Shown here: positions 7,675 through 16,484 of the stretch, one piece after another
How positions within the stretch are numbered: position 1 is the first letter of the stretch
Layout: each line of letters begins with the position of its first letter
DNA from: Cellvibrio sp. 79
GTDB lineage: Bacteria > Pseudomonadota > Gammaproteobacteria > Pseudomonadales > Cellvibrionaceae
Reading direction: 5' to 3'
Assembly: GCA_003056245.1 (NCBI GenBank)
Contig: MVDH01000005.1
Coordinates: forward strand, 1 to 64,000
Length of the DNA stretch: 64,000 nt
Translations under genes and position numbers: made by a program
The notes under the pieces: model-generated
Databases searched by the model: none
Told to the model about the DNA's origin: nothing
What the model saw: only the letters and a program-made list of their open reading frames with translations

Positions 7675-7890
7675 TTACCAATCAGACGGAATCTGCGGGT
7701 CATATAAATCCCCGGTTAAATTGTGCAATACGAGTTTGGGGTCTTTCGCTTTCTTTACCGGCGCATCGGTCCAGGGAACGACGTATAAAATGTTAGGCGC
7801 TTCTTTATTAAGATTGGTTTCTTCACTATCTGCCGCAAACGCAGCCATAGAAAATAACACTAAGACAAATCCGGTACGAATGACTTTCAT
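7675..7890 (-). CDS. Small exported protein at the end of the TPR operon
   Basis: This 71-residue protein has a clear signal peptide (MKVIRTGFVLVLFSMAAFA, cleavage after AFA) and a mature part of about 50 residues. That part contains ILYVVPWTDAPVKK and ends DLYDPQIPSDW. I have a recollection, not verified here, of VVPW-containing small exported proteins beside Agl/TPR clusters in related bacteria. A GAGG lies upstream of the ATG and the gene follows the 197-residue TPR lipoprotein by 11 bp, so it is the last member of that operon. It could be a periplasmic subunit of the envelope complex; the function is unknown. Confidence 0.7.
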   Translation of the reverse strand: MKVIRTGFVLVLFSMAAFAADSEETNLNKEAPNILYVVPWTDAPVKKAKDPKLVLHNLTGDLYDPQIPSDW

Positions 7891-7901
7891 CGATCAGTTC
7901 C

Positions 7902-8495
7902 TCACTTTAACTTGCGTTTTAATTCTGCAACCCAGGCCTCGGTATCCGGGTCCGCATTATTAATCAATGCAAGGTAGCGTTCGTAATGTTTAATCGCATT
8001 GGCGATATTTTGGTAATAAACATCATTAAGCAACGCCATATTGTAATGGGCATTGGCCAGATTTGGATTGAGTTCAAGTGCGCGGGAATAATGTTTCTCC
8101 GCTGTTTTATAGGCACCACTTTCTACATCAATTAAACCCAGCAAGTTTTCCAGTGTTGCCGACTGCGGTTCCAATTGAATTGCATTAGCAGCAGATTGTT
8201 TCGCCTGGGTAATATCGTTAGTTCTCAGTTGTGCCAATGCCAGATTGGCCCAGCCATCGACAAAGCCGGGATTGCCAGTCACAATTTTATTTAAATTGCT
8301 GCTCGCCTGAGCATATTCTTTTGCTTCCAGATTTTTGAGTGCGCTGACGTAATCGCCGCGAAATTTTTCGTCGAGCGATGTCTTGCTGGTGGATTGGGCT
8401 ATACCGCGATCAGTAGTTGATGTTGAGCTGCAACCTGCTAATAGTAATGCGCCGCCCAATAGTGCTATGTGCAGAAAATTCAATGTTCGTTTCAT
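7902..8495 (-). CDS. TPR lipoprotein (Pal/PilF-like size)
   Basis: This 197-residue protein begins with a type II signal sequence ending LLAGC (lipobox) and therefore should be lipid-anchored. From about residue 45 it contains four TPR-like helical pairs, for example FVDGWANLALAQLRTNDITQA, then AIQLEPQSATLENLLGLIDVESG, then ALELNPNLANAHYNMALLND. TPR lipoproteins of this size act as outer-membrane assembly scaffolds. The start overlaps the stop of the upstream 930-residue TPR gene by one base, implying coupled translation. Its most likely role is as the accessory TPR subunit of the Agl/Glt-like machine, by context. Confidence 0.8.
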   Translation of the reverse strand: MKRTLNFLHIALLGGALLLAGCSSTSTTDRGIAQSTSKTSLDEKFRGDYVSALKNLEAKEYAQASSNLNKIVTGNPGFVDGWANLALAQLRTNDITQAKQSAANAIQLEPQSATLENLLGLIDVESGAYKTAEKHYSRALELNPNLANAHYNMALLNDVYYQNIANAIKHYERYLALINNADPDTEAWVAELKRKLK

Positions 8496-11287
8496 TACTT
8501 AACACCTCCTTCACGATAAACATCTGCTTTACCTGCTCGGGCATAGCGCGAAGGAAACAGCGTTTTTAATGCGTTAAAACTTTCTTTAATCCATTTGCTT
8601 TCGGTACCGTCCGCGCTGCGGGCGATATTAATTTCATGGAACTCAATGGCTTTCTCTTCGAAAGGAAAGGCTTGGTCTTCAAGCAGGATATCGTACTGTT
8701 CCAATTCTTCCGGCGATAAATTGGCGGGGCGTTCGGAAGTTAACAATGCTTTGGAAAAATGCTGGTAAATATCGCCAATAGCGTAGGCAGATTCTGTAGT
8801 AATGGTCGCCACGCGATAAGAAGATGCTTCGCCATATAAATTAATAGCTTCTTGCATAAATTGTTTCTTCTCACGCAACCGCTGCGTCAACGGTTCGCGT
8901 AATTGCACACCAGCAAATTTTGCCTGTTTTGCACTGGCTAACGCCAATGCTGCTTGCGCAGCAATAAAATTAGTACGATCCGTCTTATAGTTGACGATGG
9001 TTTTTTTATCAGTGCTAAGAATTTTTTCCCGCCAGCTATCCACCGATTTGCCATCGCGTTTTTTACTGTATAACTCCACCAGCTTATTCATCGATTCCAT
9101 ATATTGTGGATAGGGGGAGGTATAAGTATTCGCGTAACTCACATAGGCGCGGATAGCATCATCCAGTTTGTCTTTTGTTTCGTAAAGTTCGGCAGCTTGC
9201 CACAGTGCCGCCATTTGTACGGATTTGTCGGAATCTTGCGCCGAAATTTTTTCAAACACCAATGCCGCGCGGTCGCTTTGTCCGAGTTTTAAATAAACAT
9301 TGGATAGCTGCCGCGTCGCATCCTTGTAATTAGGATGTGATGCATAAAGTTTCTGGAAAAGTTCAATCGTTGCAGCAGCTGTAGGCCAGAGTTCATTAGC
9401 AATTGAAAGATTAATCGCCTCGTAAAGTGCATCGGCCGCGATGCTGGCTTTAGGCAACTGCTGTGCAATACGCACGTACTGCGCAATTGCTTTATCTTTA
9501 TTTTGCGCATTCAGCTCATCTTTACCTTGCTGGTAGATAGCCAATGCCTGGGCTTCCTGAAATTTGGTACGTGCTTCCGTTGCTGTTGCTTGCTTCGCAA
9601 GCTCAATTAAAATACTTTCTGCATCTACTGCGCGATTTAATTTTAACAACGCCAGCGCCTTGATATAACTCGCTTCCGTCTGTGTGGATTTTGACAAGTT
9701 GCTACTCAAGGTGTTCGTCAGGTTGAGGACATCCTCATAGCGCTGGTTTTTGTAAGCAAGCTCCACTGCATGCAGGCTGACTTTTTGATATCGATCTTCA
9801 GTCGCGTACAAGCGCGCAGACTGCGCCGAATAGGCCAAATGTTTTTCCAGCCATTTTTTATTGTTAGGCTCTGCTCTGTACAGCTTATCGGTGAGATCAA
9901 TCGTTGCGTAAGCTGCATCTTTATCCAGCAAAATTTCACCATCGTAAGCGGCTTTTTCAAATAGCGCGAGCGCTTCAGCATTGTCCCCGCGTGCGGCGAG
10001 TAATTCGCCGTAAGCGATATACACTTTGTCCTGGCGAGCATGCACAGAATAATGGGACAAATAACGCTTATACCATTTCTCGGCTTGCGCCAAATTGCTT
10101 GCCTGTTTAGTGCGGCGATAGGCACTTTGCTGTGCGTCCGCAACTAATAAAATATTATCGCGCATGGAATCTTTTACGTGCTGATAACTGGCGGTCGCTT
10201 TGCGCGAATTCCAGAAAGTGCTTTCCAGATTATAGGATTGATAAAAAGATTCCATCGCTACTGTGTATTGCTCTACCTGTTCCGAGATACGCAAAATAGT
10301 AATGGTTTGCAAAAGCGCATCGGGTACTTCCGTTGCGTCAGGGTAGGTTTTGATAAATTGATGCATTACCTGATTCGCTTGCGCATAACGTTTTTCCATG
10401 ACTTGTAAATTGGAAATCATCAGGTAGGTTTGATAAATATAAGGTTGTTGTTCGGGCTCGTTAAAAAAATCATTGAGTGATGCCAGATCCGGCAAATTTT
10501 TAGCCGCTAAGGCAAGCGCGCGGAAATACTCATTAAAGTCACCCTTATCTTTATCCGAAAGACTGGCTTCGTTACCAAATTTGCGATGTTTGATCGCCAG
10601 GGAAAAATCTTCAATTGCTTCCGGGTTCAGGCCTTGCTTATAGCGCGACCAGCCGCGCTTCGTTAATGCCTGTTCGTAAAGTGGATGTGCTTCGCCAGCA
10701 AAAATAACTTCTGAATAAGCAGTTTCAGCACTCAGGTAATCTTCAGTAATAAATGCATACTCACCAATACGAAACTGCGCTTCCGGGTAATGTACCGATT
10801 GGGGAAATTGTTCTGTTAATCGGCGCAATACCGCCAGAGATTCTTCATCGCGGCCGAGCTTGTCATAATTTTGCGCGAGCTTGTAAAGTATTAAATCGTT
10901 GTCCTTTGCATCGGGGTATTCTTCCAACGCTTTATTAAATAAATCGATGGTATTTTGCAGGCTGGCTACTTGTGCGGTGTCTGCAACGCCTTGTTGGGAT
11001 GTGTCCTGGTTATCTTCCAAATCCTTGAGTTTTTTCATTTCCAATTCGGCCAGACGACCCATGGCTGCACGACGGCCCTTTTCTTCACTACCTGCGGTAC
11101 GCAAATAGCTGTCATAAGCTTGCCGGACTTCTTCTTCAGATTTAGGTTTAACAAAAACCGGAGCCTGGCCAACCTGGGATGATTGCATATCCAGATCGCG
11201 CAAGGTTGCCTCTTGCTCTACTTGCGTGCTGCAACCTGTGAGCAAATAACCCGAGAGGCACAATAATGAGAGAGTGTAATTACGCAT
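8495..11287 (-). CDS. Large TPR lipoprotein, Agl/Glt-like
   Basis: This 930-residue protein opens with a lipobox (YLLTGC) and is almost entirely TPR/helical-hairpin solenoid. Segments such as ILYKLAQNYDKLGRDEESLAVLRRL and YEQALTKRGWSRYKQGLNPEAIEDFSLAI give a repeat period of about 34-36 residues. Its closest recognisable relatives are the long TPR proteins found beside TolQR/ExbBD-type motors in Agl-Glt and other envelope systems. This likeness is in architecture, not a proven orthology. It follows the 432-residue TPR gene by 9 bp and couples to the 197-residue lipoprotein. Periplasmic, outer-membrane-anchored, probable scaffold. Confidence 0.75.
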   Translation of the reverse strand: MRNYTLSLLCLSGYLLTGCSTQVEQEATLRDLDMQSSQVGQAPVFVKPKSEEEVRQAYDSYLRTAGSEEKGRRAAMGRLAELEMKKLKDLEDNQDTSQQGVADTAQVASLQNTIDLFNKALEEYPDAKDNDLILYKLAQNYDKLGRDEESLAVLRRLTEQFPQSVHYPEAQFRIGEYAFITEDYLSAETAYSEVIFAGEAHPLYEQALTKRGWSRYKQGLNPEAIEDFSLAIKHRKFGNEASLSDKDKGDFNEYFRALALAAKNLPDLASLNDFFNEPEQQPYIYQTYLMISNLQVMEKRYAQANQVMHQFIKTYPDATEVPDALLQTITILRISEQVEQYTVAMESFYQSYNLESTFWNSRKATASYQHVKDSMRDNILLVADAQQSAYRRTKQASNLAQAEKWYKRYLSHYSVHARQDKVYIAYGELLAARGDNAEALALFEKAAYDGEILLDKDAAYATIDLTDKLYRAEPNNKKWLEKHLAYSAQSARLYATEDRYQKVSLHAVELAYKNQRYEDVLNLTNTLSSNLSKSTQTEASYIKALALLKLNRAVDAESILIELAKQATATEARTKFQEAQALAIYQQGKDELNAQNKDKAIAQYVRIAQQLPKASIAADALYEAINLSIANELWPTAAATIELFQKLYASHPNYKDATRQLSNVYLKLGQSDRAALVFEKISAQDSDKSVQMAALWQAAELYETKDKLDDAIRAYVSYANTYTSPYPQYMESMNKLVELYSKKRDGKSVDSWREKILSTDKKTIVNYKTDRTNFIAAQAALALASAKQAKFAGVQLREPLTQRLREKKQFMQEAINLYGEASSYRVATITTESAYAIGDIYQHFSKALLTSERPANLSPEELEQYDILLEDQAFPFEEKAIEFHEINIARSADGTESKWIKESFNALKTLFPSRYARAGKADVYREGGVK

Positions 11288-11296
11288 AACAATCCG

Positions 11297-12595
11297 TTAT
11301 TTATGATCGTACAATGAGGCCAGGCCAAAACGGGATTGACTTAAATAGCTGTCAATTGCATTTTTTTCTTCGCGCAAAAATTCGCTGACGCGTTGGCCGG
11401 ATTCCGTGTTGAACTTACTTTTCAGGTTGGTAATTTGCGGCGTTGGACTAAGCCCGTCCAGCAATGCTATTTTGATGGCATTATTGCGCAGTAATTTATC
11501 GTTGCTATGGTCCGGTCGCAAGAAATGTATTGATGTTGAATTGTTTGCTTGTGCTGCAATGTCGGAGGAAAGTTTTTGGTAGTAATCAATCGCTTCTTCA
11601 TAGCGGCCAGTAGCCGCATCAAATTGTTCTAATTGGCGTAGTGTAAACGCGGATAATAAATAAGCTTCGGCAACTGAAATATCCCGTTGCGGTTGTGCGC
11701 GCAACTTATCGAAAGCATTGAGTGCACCGATAAAATCCTGCTGGTGCAATGCTGCAACTCCAAGGCCTAACAATGCGCGTTGAGCATACTCACTGGATAT
11801 CGCCACATTGCGGAAACTTTCTCGCGCATCGCGATAAAAACCAAACTGGATCTGTGAATATCCCAACATGGTGAATAAACGATAATCCAATGCATCGCGC
11901 TTATTTTTATTTTCTTTCAATGCAGTATTAATAGCGGCGTGGGCATCAGTCCACCACTCTTGCCGTAAATTAGCAGACGCGAGATTCAATTGCGCCACAC
12001 GAAAATGCTTTGAATTCGCAGAAATTTTTTCATAAATTCGTAATGCTTCACGGTGTTTTTTTTGCTTTTGCAACGCAGTGCCCTGCAATACGTAAGCTTC
12101 TGTCCGGTCATCCGCTACGAGTTGTTCAAAAAGTGAAATATCGCTTAGTAATGTTGTAACCTTGGGCCAGTGTTCGTTGGCTGCATAAAAACGGGCTAAC
12201 TCAAAGGTGAGTCGGGCTTCAGCAATAGTATTTGCTTGCTGTTGGGCTTCAAGCAATAATTGTTCAACCAATGCATGGCCATAAACTTGCAACGCCAGGC
12301 GCACCAGAGGTTGAATTTCCGGATCATTCAAATAAGCTGCATTAAGAACATTGTTGTTTGCCAGGATTTGCAATGCACCGGCGTAATCTTTTGCCTGGTA
12401 AGCTTTTTCCGTTTGCCGGCGAACATCTGCCAGGTTCGCATTGGTTGCGGATTTGGCAAAACTATTATAAGTGGTGGAGATAACGCGCCCTAACTCATCG
12501 TCGAGATTCGCAGGTGCGGGCGATGCTGCCCACGTCGTGAACGAAAGCATCAACAAGAGTGCACAAATGCTCCTTAAGGGAAAATAACTGGCCAT
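11297..12595 (-). CDS. TPR-containing periplasmic protein
   Basis: This 432-residue protein begins with a Sec-like signal peptide (YFPLRSICALLLMLSFTTWA, AxA-type end at TWAAS). Helical TPR-like repeats follow, for example AYQAKDYAGALQILANNNVL and FRVAQLNLASANLRQEWWTDA. The start at 12595 is chosen because it puts the signal peptide at the N-terminus. A longer frame to 12706 would overlap the clpV end and the terminator. It is the first gene of the leftward TPR operon (432, 930, 197, 71 residues). It is likely to contact the outer-membrane TPR lipoprotein. Not a recognised T6SS component. Confidence 0.75.
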   Translation of the reverse strand: MASYFPLRSICALLLMLSFTTWAASPAPANLDDELGRVISTTYNSFAKSATNANLADVRRQTEKAYQAKDYAGALQILANNNVLNAAYLNDPEIQPLVRLALQVYGHALVEQLLLEAQQQANTIAEARLTFELARFYAANEHWPKVTTLLSDISLFEQLVADDRTEAYVLQGTALQKQKKHREALRIYEKISANSKHFRVAQLNLASANLRQEWWTDAHAAINTALKENKNKRDALDYRLFTMLGYSQIQFGFYRDARESFRNVAISSEYAQRALLGLGVAALHQQDFIGALNAFDKLRAQPQRDISVAEAYLLSAFTLRQLEQFDAATGRYEEAIDYYQKLSSDIAAQANNSTSIHFLRPDHSNDKLLRNNAIKIALLDGLSPTPQITNLKSKFNTESGQRVSEFLREEKNAIDSYLSQSRFGLASLYDHK

Positions 12596-12616
12596 GTTTA
12601 CGTTGATCTTTAAAGT

Positions 12617-12654
12617 TAAAAATAAAATTCCCCTGACCGAAGGGCCAGGGGAAT
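12617..12654 (-). terminator. Rho-independent terminator after tssH
   Basis: Read on the minus strand, ATTCCCCTG and CAGGGGAAT form the stem of a hairpin, with a CTTCGG loop. A TTTTATTTTT tract follows. It separates the T6SS operon from the TPR operon, so the TPR genes need their own promoter or readthrough. Confidence 0.75.
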
Positions 12655-12659
12655 AACTA

Positions 12660-15323
12660 TCAGGCAATGCTATAAGTGAAATGCCCGTCTTCGGTGGCAC
12701 CGACATGAATTTTCTGAATGTCGATTCCGTTAGCCATTTTTGCCAGACACTCTGCCGCTAATGTTGGCAACAATGTGCGTGTCAAAATATTTTCGATATT
12801 GCGCGCACCGGTATCCACTTCCTGGCTGCGAGCCAGAATATGCAATAGCACTTCTTCATCGTAAGTAAATTCCGCGTTGTAATGTTCTTTCACGCGTTTC
12901 TTAATACGATTCATGTTGATCAGGCAGATCTTCATTAAATCCTCATCACCTAATGGATAATAAGGAATAACAGTCGTGCGGCCGATAAACGCCGGTTTGA
13001 AATAACGCAGTAATTGCGGGCGGAAATTATCGAGCAATACTTCAGGGTCCGGACGGGTTTCCTGCGCAGCGCACATTGCGCGGATATGTTCTTCTGCCGC
13101 GTTGGAGGTCATGATGATGACAGTATTGCGGAAGTCGATATCGCGCCCTTCACCATCTTTAATCGTGCCTTTATCGAACAAGTTATAAAACACATCCTGA
13201 ACACCGGGGTGCGCTTTTTCCATTTCATCCAGCAGGACAACACTGTAAGGCTTTCTGCGTACGGCTTCAGTTAACACACCGCCTTCACCGTAACCTACAT
13301 AACCCGGTGGTGAACCCAACAGCATGGAAACTTTATGTTCTTCTTTAAATTCCGACATGTTGATGACAGTAATATTTTGCTCACCGCCATACAAAATATC
13401 AGCGAGCGCAAGGGCAGTTTCGGTTTTACCGACACCACTTGATCCCACCATAAAAAATACACCGATAGGTTTGCGGGGATCGGTTAAACCGGCGCGCGAT
13501 GTGCGAATACTTTGCGCAATCGCTTCCAGTGCATGTGGTTGACCAATTACACGTTGGCCTAATACATCCTGCAATTCCAGAATGGCTTTAATTTCATTCG
13601 ATACCATTTTGCCGACCGGAATGCCGGTCCAATTCGCAACAACTTCCGCAATTGCCTGACCATCAACATCAACATTAATGAGTGGGCTTTCACCTTGTAA
13701 TTGTGCGAGTTGATCGCGCAAGCTGCTCAGCTGTGTACGCAAATCGTCAAGTTCGGTTTGCAATTCTGCAGCGGCTTCGGGAGCTTGCTGTTGTTGGAAA
13801 ATTCGTTCGATTTTTTGTTGCAGCTCCTGGATTGCCGCAACATTCTTTTTCTCTGCTTCCCATTGCGCTTCCTGTGTCTCGAGCAACTTTTGCAAATCAA
13901 TTTTTTGTTGCTCCAGCAATTCAATTTTTTGCGCGTAATTGCCGTGACTGGCATTTTCACGCGCAAGTGATTCTATAGTGGAGTTGCTTTGGGTAATTTG
14001 ACGGCGAGTGTCTTCAATTGCCGATGGTGTTGAACTCTGGCTGAGCGCGACGCGTGCGCACGCGGTATCCAGCAAGCTAACGGATTTATCGGGCAGTTGA
14101 CGCGCGGTAATGTAACGACTGGATAATTTAACCGATTCGACAATCGCTTCATCCAGAATACGAACCTTATGATGTCTTTCCAGCATTGCCGAAACAGCGC
14201 GCATCATATTGATAGCTTTTTCTTCATCCGGCTCTTCAATTTTAACGACCTGGAAGCGGCGAGTTAATGCCGGATCGCGTTCAAAATATTTTTTATACTC
14301 AGCCCAGGTTGTTGCAGCGATTGTGCGTAATTCGCCGCGGGCCAATGCAGGTTTAAGTAAGTTAGCGGCATCACCCTGGCCTTCTTTACCGCCGGCACCA
14401 ATAAGGGTGTGCGCTTCATCGATAAACATAATGATGGGTTCAGGTGATGCTTTTACTTCTGCGATTACCGATTTAAGACGATTTTCAAATTCACCTTTCA
14501 CGCTCGCACCGGCTTGCAACAAGCCCAGGTCCAGGCTGCGAATCGTTACATTTTTTAATTGGTCGGGAACATCGCCCGATGCAATACGCAATGCAAAACC
14601 TTCCACAACGGCAGTCTTGCCTACACCAGCTTCACCCGTCAGGATCGGGTTGTTTTGGCGGCGGCGGATAAGGATGTCGACAATTTGCCTGACTTCTTCA
14701 TCACGGCCCAACACCGCATCAATTTTTCCATTTTTAGCGGCCTCAGTGAGGTTCACTGTAAATTTGTCGAGCGCCGGTGTTGAACTGGGAACAGCACTGA
14801 CTTCGCCAGTGTTATTACCATTGTCTTGTACGCTGGTTGATTTCGATTCAGCGGTTGTTCCTACCAGTGCGCGAACCAAATCGCGCAAAGATTCCGGTGC
14901 AATTTTTTTCAATTCGCCATTGGTGATTTCGGTAGCGCGGCGCAATCCATCATCAAGCATTAACGCCGCAAGAATATGAGCCGAGGTAATTCTGGGGTAG
15001 CCGTATTCCACGCTCGCCAGAACCCATGCATTTTTGGCCAGGTCTACAATCGTGGGCGATAACGCAGGTGCACGGGTGTTGCCACCTTTGATTGCATCCA
15101 GTTCGCGATTCAAGTGCCTTACCAGATTGCCCAGGTTAATTTCATATTTGGTCAACACCGCCTGAATATCACTGTCAGGAATTTCTAATAGTTTTATTAG
15201 CCAGTGCTCGATTTCCACGTTGTAATGTGTACGTGATAAACATAACCCGGCTGCACCTTCCAACGCGTTGCGGCAAGGTTCATTCAGTTTGGTAACCAGT
15301 GATTTGAGATCGATGCTGATCAT
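12660..15323 (-). CDS. tssH: T6SS sheath-recycling AAA+ ATPase ClpV
   Basis: ClpV disassembles contracted TssB/TssC sheath. The 887-residue protein has an N-terminal Clp_N-type repeat domain. NBD1 carries Walker A GEAGVGKTAVVEG near residue 230 and Walker B IIMFIDEAH. A coiled-coil M domain (EKIELLEQQKIDLQKLLETQEAQ) leads to NBD2 with GSSGVGKTETALALAD near residue 625. The ClpV subgroup is indicated by its place at the end of the tssA-G operon and by the long N-domain. It is last in the leftward operon and is followed by a strong terminator. Both nucleotide-binding sites look intact. Confidence 0.95.
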   Translation of the reverse strand: MISIDLKSLVTKLNEPCRNALEGAAGLCLSRTHYNVEIEHWLIKLLEIPDSDIQAVLTKYEINLGNLVRHLNRELDAIKGGNTRAPALSPTIVDLAKNAWVLASVEYGYPRITSAHILAALMLDDGLRRATEITNGELKKIAPESLRDLVRALVGTTAESKSTSVQDNGNNTGEVSAVPSSTPALDKFTVNLTEAAKNGKIDAVLGRDEEVRQIVDILIRRRQNNPILTGEAGVGKTAVVEGFALRIASGDVPDQLKNVTIRSLDLGLLQAGASVKGEFENRLKSVIAEVKASPEPIIMFIDEAHTLIGAGGKEGQGDAANLLKPALARGELRTIAATTWAEYKKYFERDPALTRRFQVVKIEEPDEEKAINMMRAVSAMLERHHKVRILDEAIVESVKLSSRYITARQLPDKSVSLLDTACARVALSQSSTPSAIEDTRRQITQSNSTIESLARENASHGNYAQKIELLEQQKIDLQKLLETQEAQWEAEKKNVAAIQELQQKIERIFQQQQAPEAAAELQTELDDLRTQLSSLRDQLAQLQGESPLINVDVDGQAIAEVVANWTGIPVGKMVSNEIKAILELQDVLGQRVIGQPHALEAIAQSIRTSRAGLTDPRKPIGVFFMVGSSGVGKTETALALADILYGGEQNITVINMSEFKEEHKVSMLLGSPPGYVGYGEGGVLTEAVRRKPYSVVLLDEMEKAHPGVQDVFYNLFDKGTIKDGEGRDIDFRNTVIIMTSNAAEEHIRAMCAAQETRPDPEVLLDNFRPQLLRYFKPAFIGRTTVIPYYPLGDEDLMKICLINMNRIKKRVKEHYNAEFTYDEEVLLHILARSQEVDTGARNIENILTRTLLPTLAAECLAKMANGIDIQKIHVGATEDGHFTYSIA

Positions 15324-15374
15324 TCTTCAATCCTTAGTGAGAGAGTGAACTGATAGTAAGAGCGCCAAGGGAAA

Positions 15375-16484
15375 TCATTTGGCGGATACCGTTATTTTTA
15401 ATGTCTTTTGTTTATTCCCGGATGTATTTTTTGTATTTGAAGACAACCAGGTATTCCAACCCAATATCGGTGATGCGGCATTGCTTAACTGGATTTTATT
15501 CGGTAAGTCTGCACGATTAACTTCGATTACGAAATCGTAATCATGCTCCAGGCCCAAATAAAAACGTACCATATCATTCATTGCTCCCAATGCTTTGGTG
15601 CCCGGCGCAAACTGGTAAAACTGGGCCTTGGTTAAAGGTCCAAGGACGATACGGATTTTACCCTGGGCAATCCACCCACGCGAACCCAGCATCGCTGATT
15701 GCGCCAGACGTGCATTTTGCCCCAACGGCATGGCTTTGGATGCAATTCGAGTGCAGAAATCAGGTAATAAATCTTGCCATTGGCCGATGAACTGCTCGAT
15801 TTTAACGGGCAATTGAAAATAATCGGCCAGCATTTGTTTTAGCCCTTGCGCTGAACGAACCTTATGGGTAAGTAGTCCGCTGTAAAACAGCAAGGTTTCA
15901 TCCTTAAATTTCAATCGTTTGGCCAAACCAGCGGTACCCATTCCAATCATTCCCAGAATGATGTGGTTTGGTGTTGTTGTTAACGTACTGCGCTGGTTTT
16001 TTAACTGTTTACGTTCCGGCTCCAGGGCGAGGTTATATTTGGTATTGGCCTGGTAAAAAAGAGAAATCAAACGGTGATTAAACAGATCCAGAAATTGCGC
16101 TAACGCTGAGTCTTTTAATTTAAGCCGTTGCAAAATAAACTCGGTGTAATGATAGGGCAATACACCGCTACTACCGGCAATACTCAGGAAGTTGGTTTGC
16201 ACTCGACAAAAACGCACTGATGAATCTGTTAAATTGCCATCAATACTTACCACATCCGATTCAGGAAAACTCAGTGACGGTTTAGTGCGAAATTGTAAAA
16301 TTTCACTAGTCGGTGGAGCGAATCCACCAATCGTTTGAATTCTAGTTTGTAACTCGCGCGTGGAATTATTAACCAGAAGCGCGCGCTCAAGCAGCCGCAC
16401 AGTCTGAAAAAAACTGTACTCATTGGGCTCGGATAGCAAGCGCTCAATTACAGAAGTGTTTTTTCGCCAGCGCGGGGAGAACAT
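15375..16484 (-). CDS. tssG: T6SS baseplate subunit TssG
   Basis: TssG joins TssE, TssF and TssK in the baseplate wedge. The 369-residue length is usual. The N-terminal part has the family-typical FFQTVRLLERAL segment. Mid-protein features are VLPYHYTEFIL-type and HRLISLFYQANTKY segments, then GTAGLAKRLKFKDETLLFYSGLL. It starts 37 bp inside the end of tssF, so it is translationally coupled. The small gap to tssH is 51 bp. No missing region was noticed. Confidence 0.93.
   Translation of the reverse strand: MFSPRWRKNTSVIERLLSEPNEYSFFQTVRLLERALLVNNSTRELQTRIQTIGGFAPPTSEILQFRTKPSLSFPESDVVSIDGNLTDSSVRFCRVQTNFLSIAGSSGVLPYHYTEFILQRLKLKDSALAQFLDLFNHRLISLFYQANTKYNLALEPERKQLKNQRSTLTTTPNHIILGMIGMGTAGLAKRLKFKDETLLFYSGLLTHKVRSAQGLKQMLADYFQLPVKIEQFIGQWQDLLPDFCTRIASKAMPLGQNARLAQSAMLGSRGWIAQGKIRIVLGPLTKAQFYQFAPGTKALGAMNDMVRFYLGLEHDYDFVIEVNRADLPNKIQLSNAASPILGWNTWLSSNTKNTSGNKQKTLKITVSAK

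Noticed and set aside
7619-7963. Plus-strand frame after fic
   Set aside because: Opposes the small exported protein gene and lacks a ribosome site.
14209-14979. Long plus-strand frame inside tssH
   Set aside because: Shadow of ClpV codons; Ser/Arg-rich composition, no domain.
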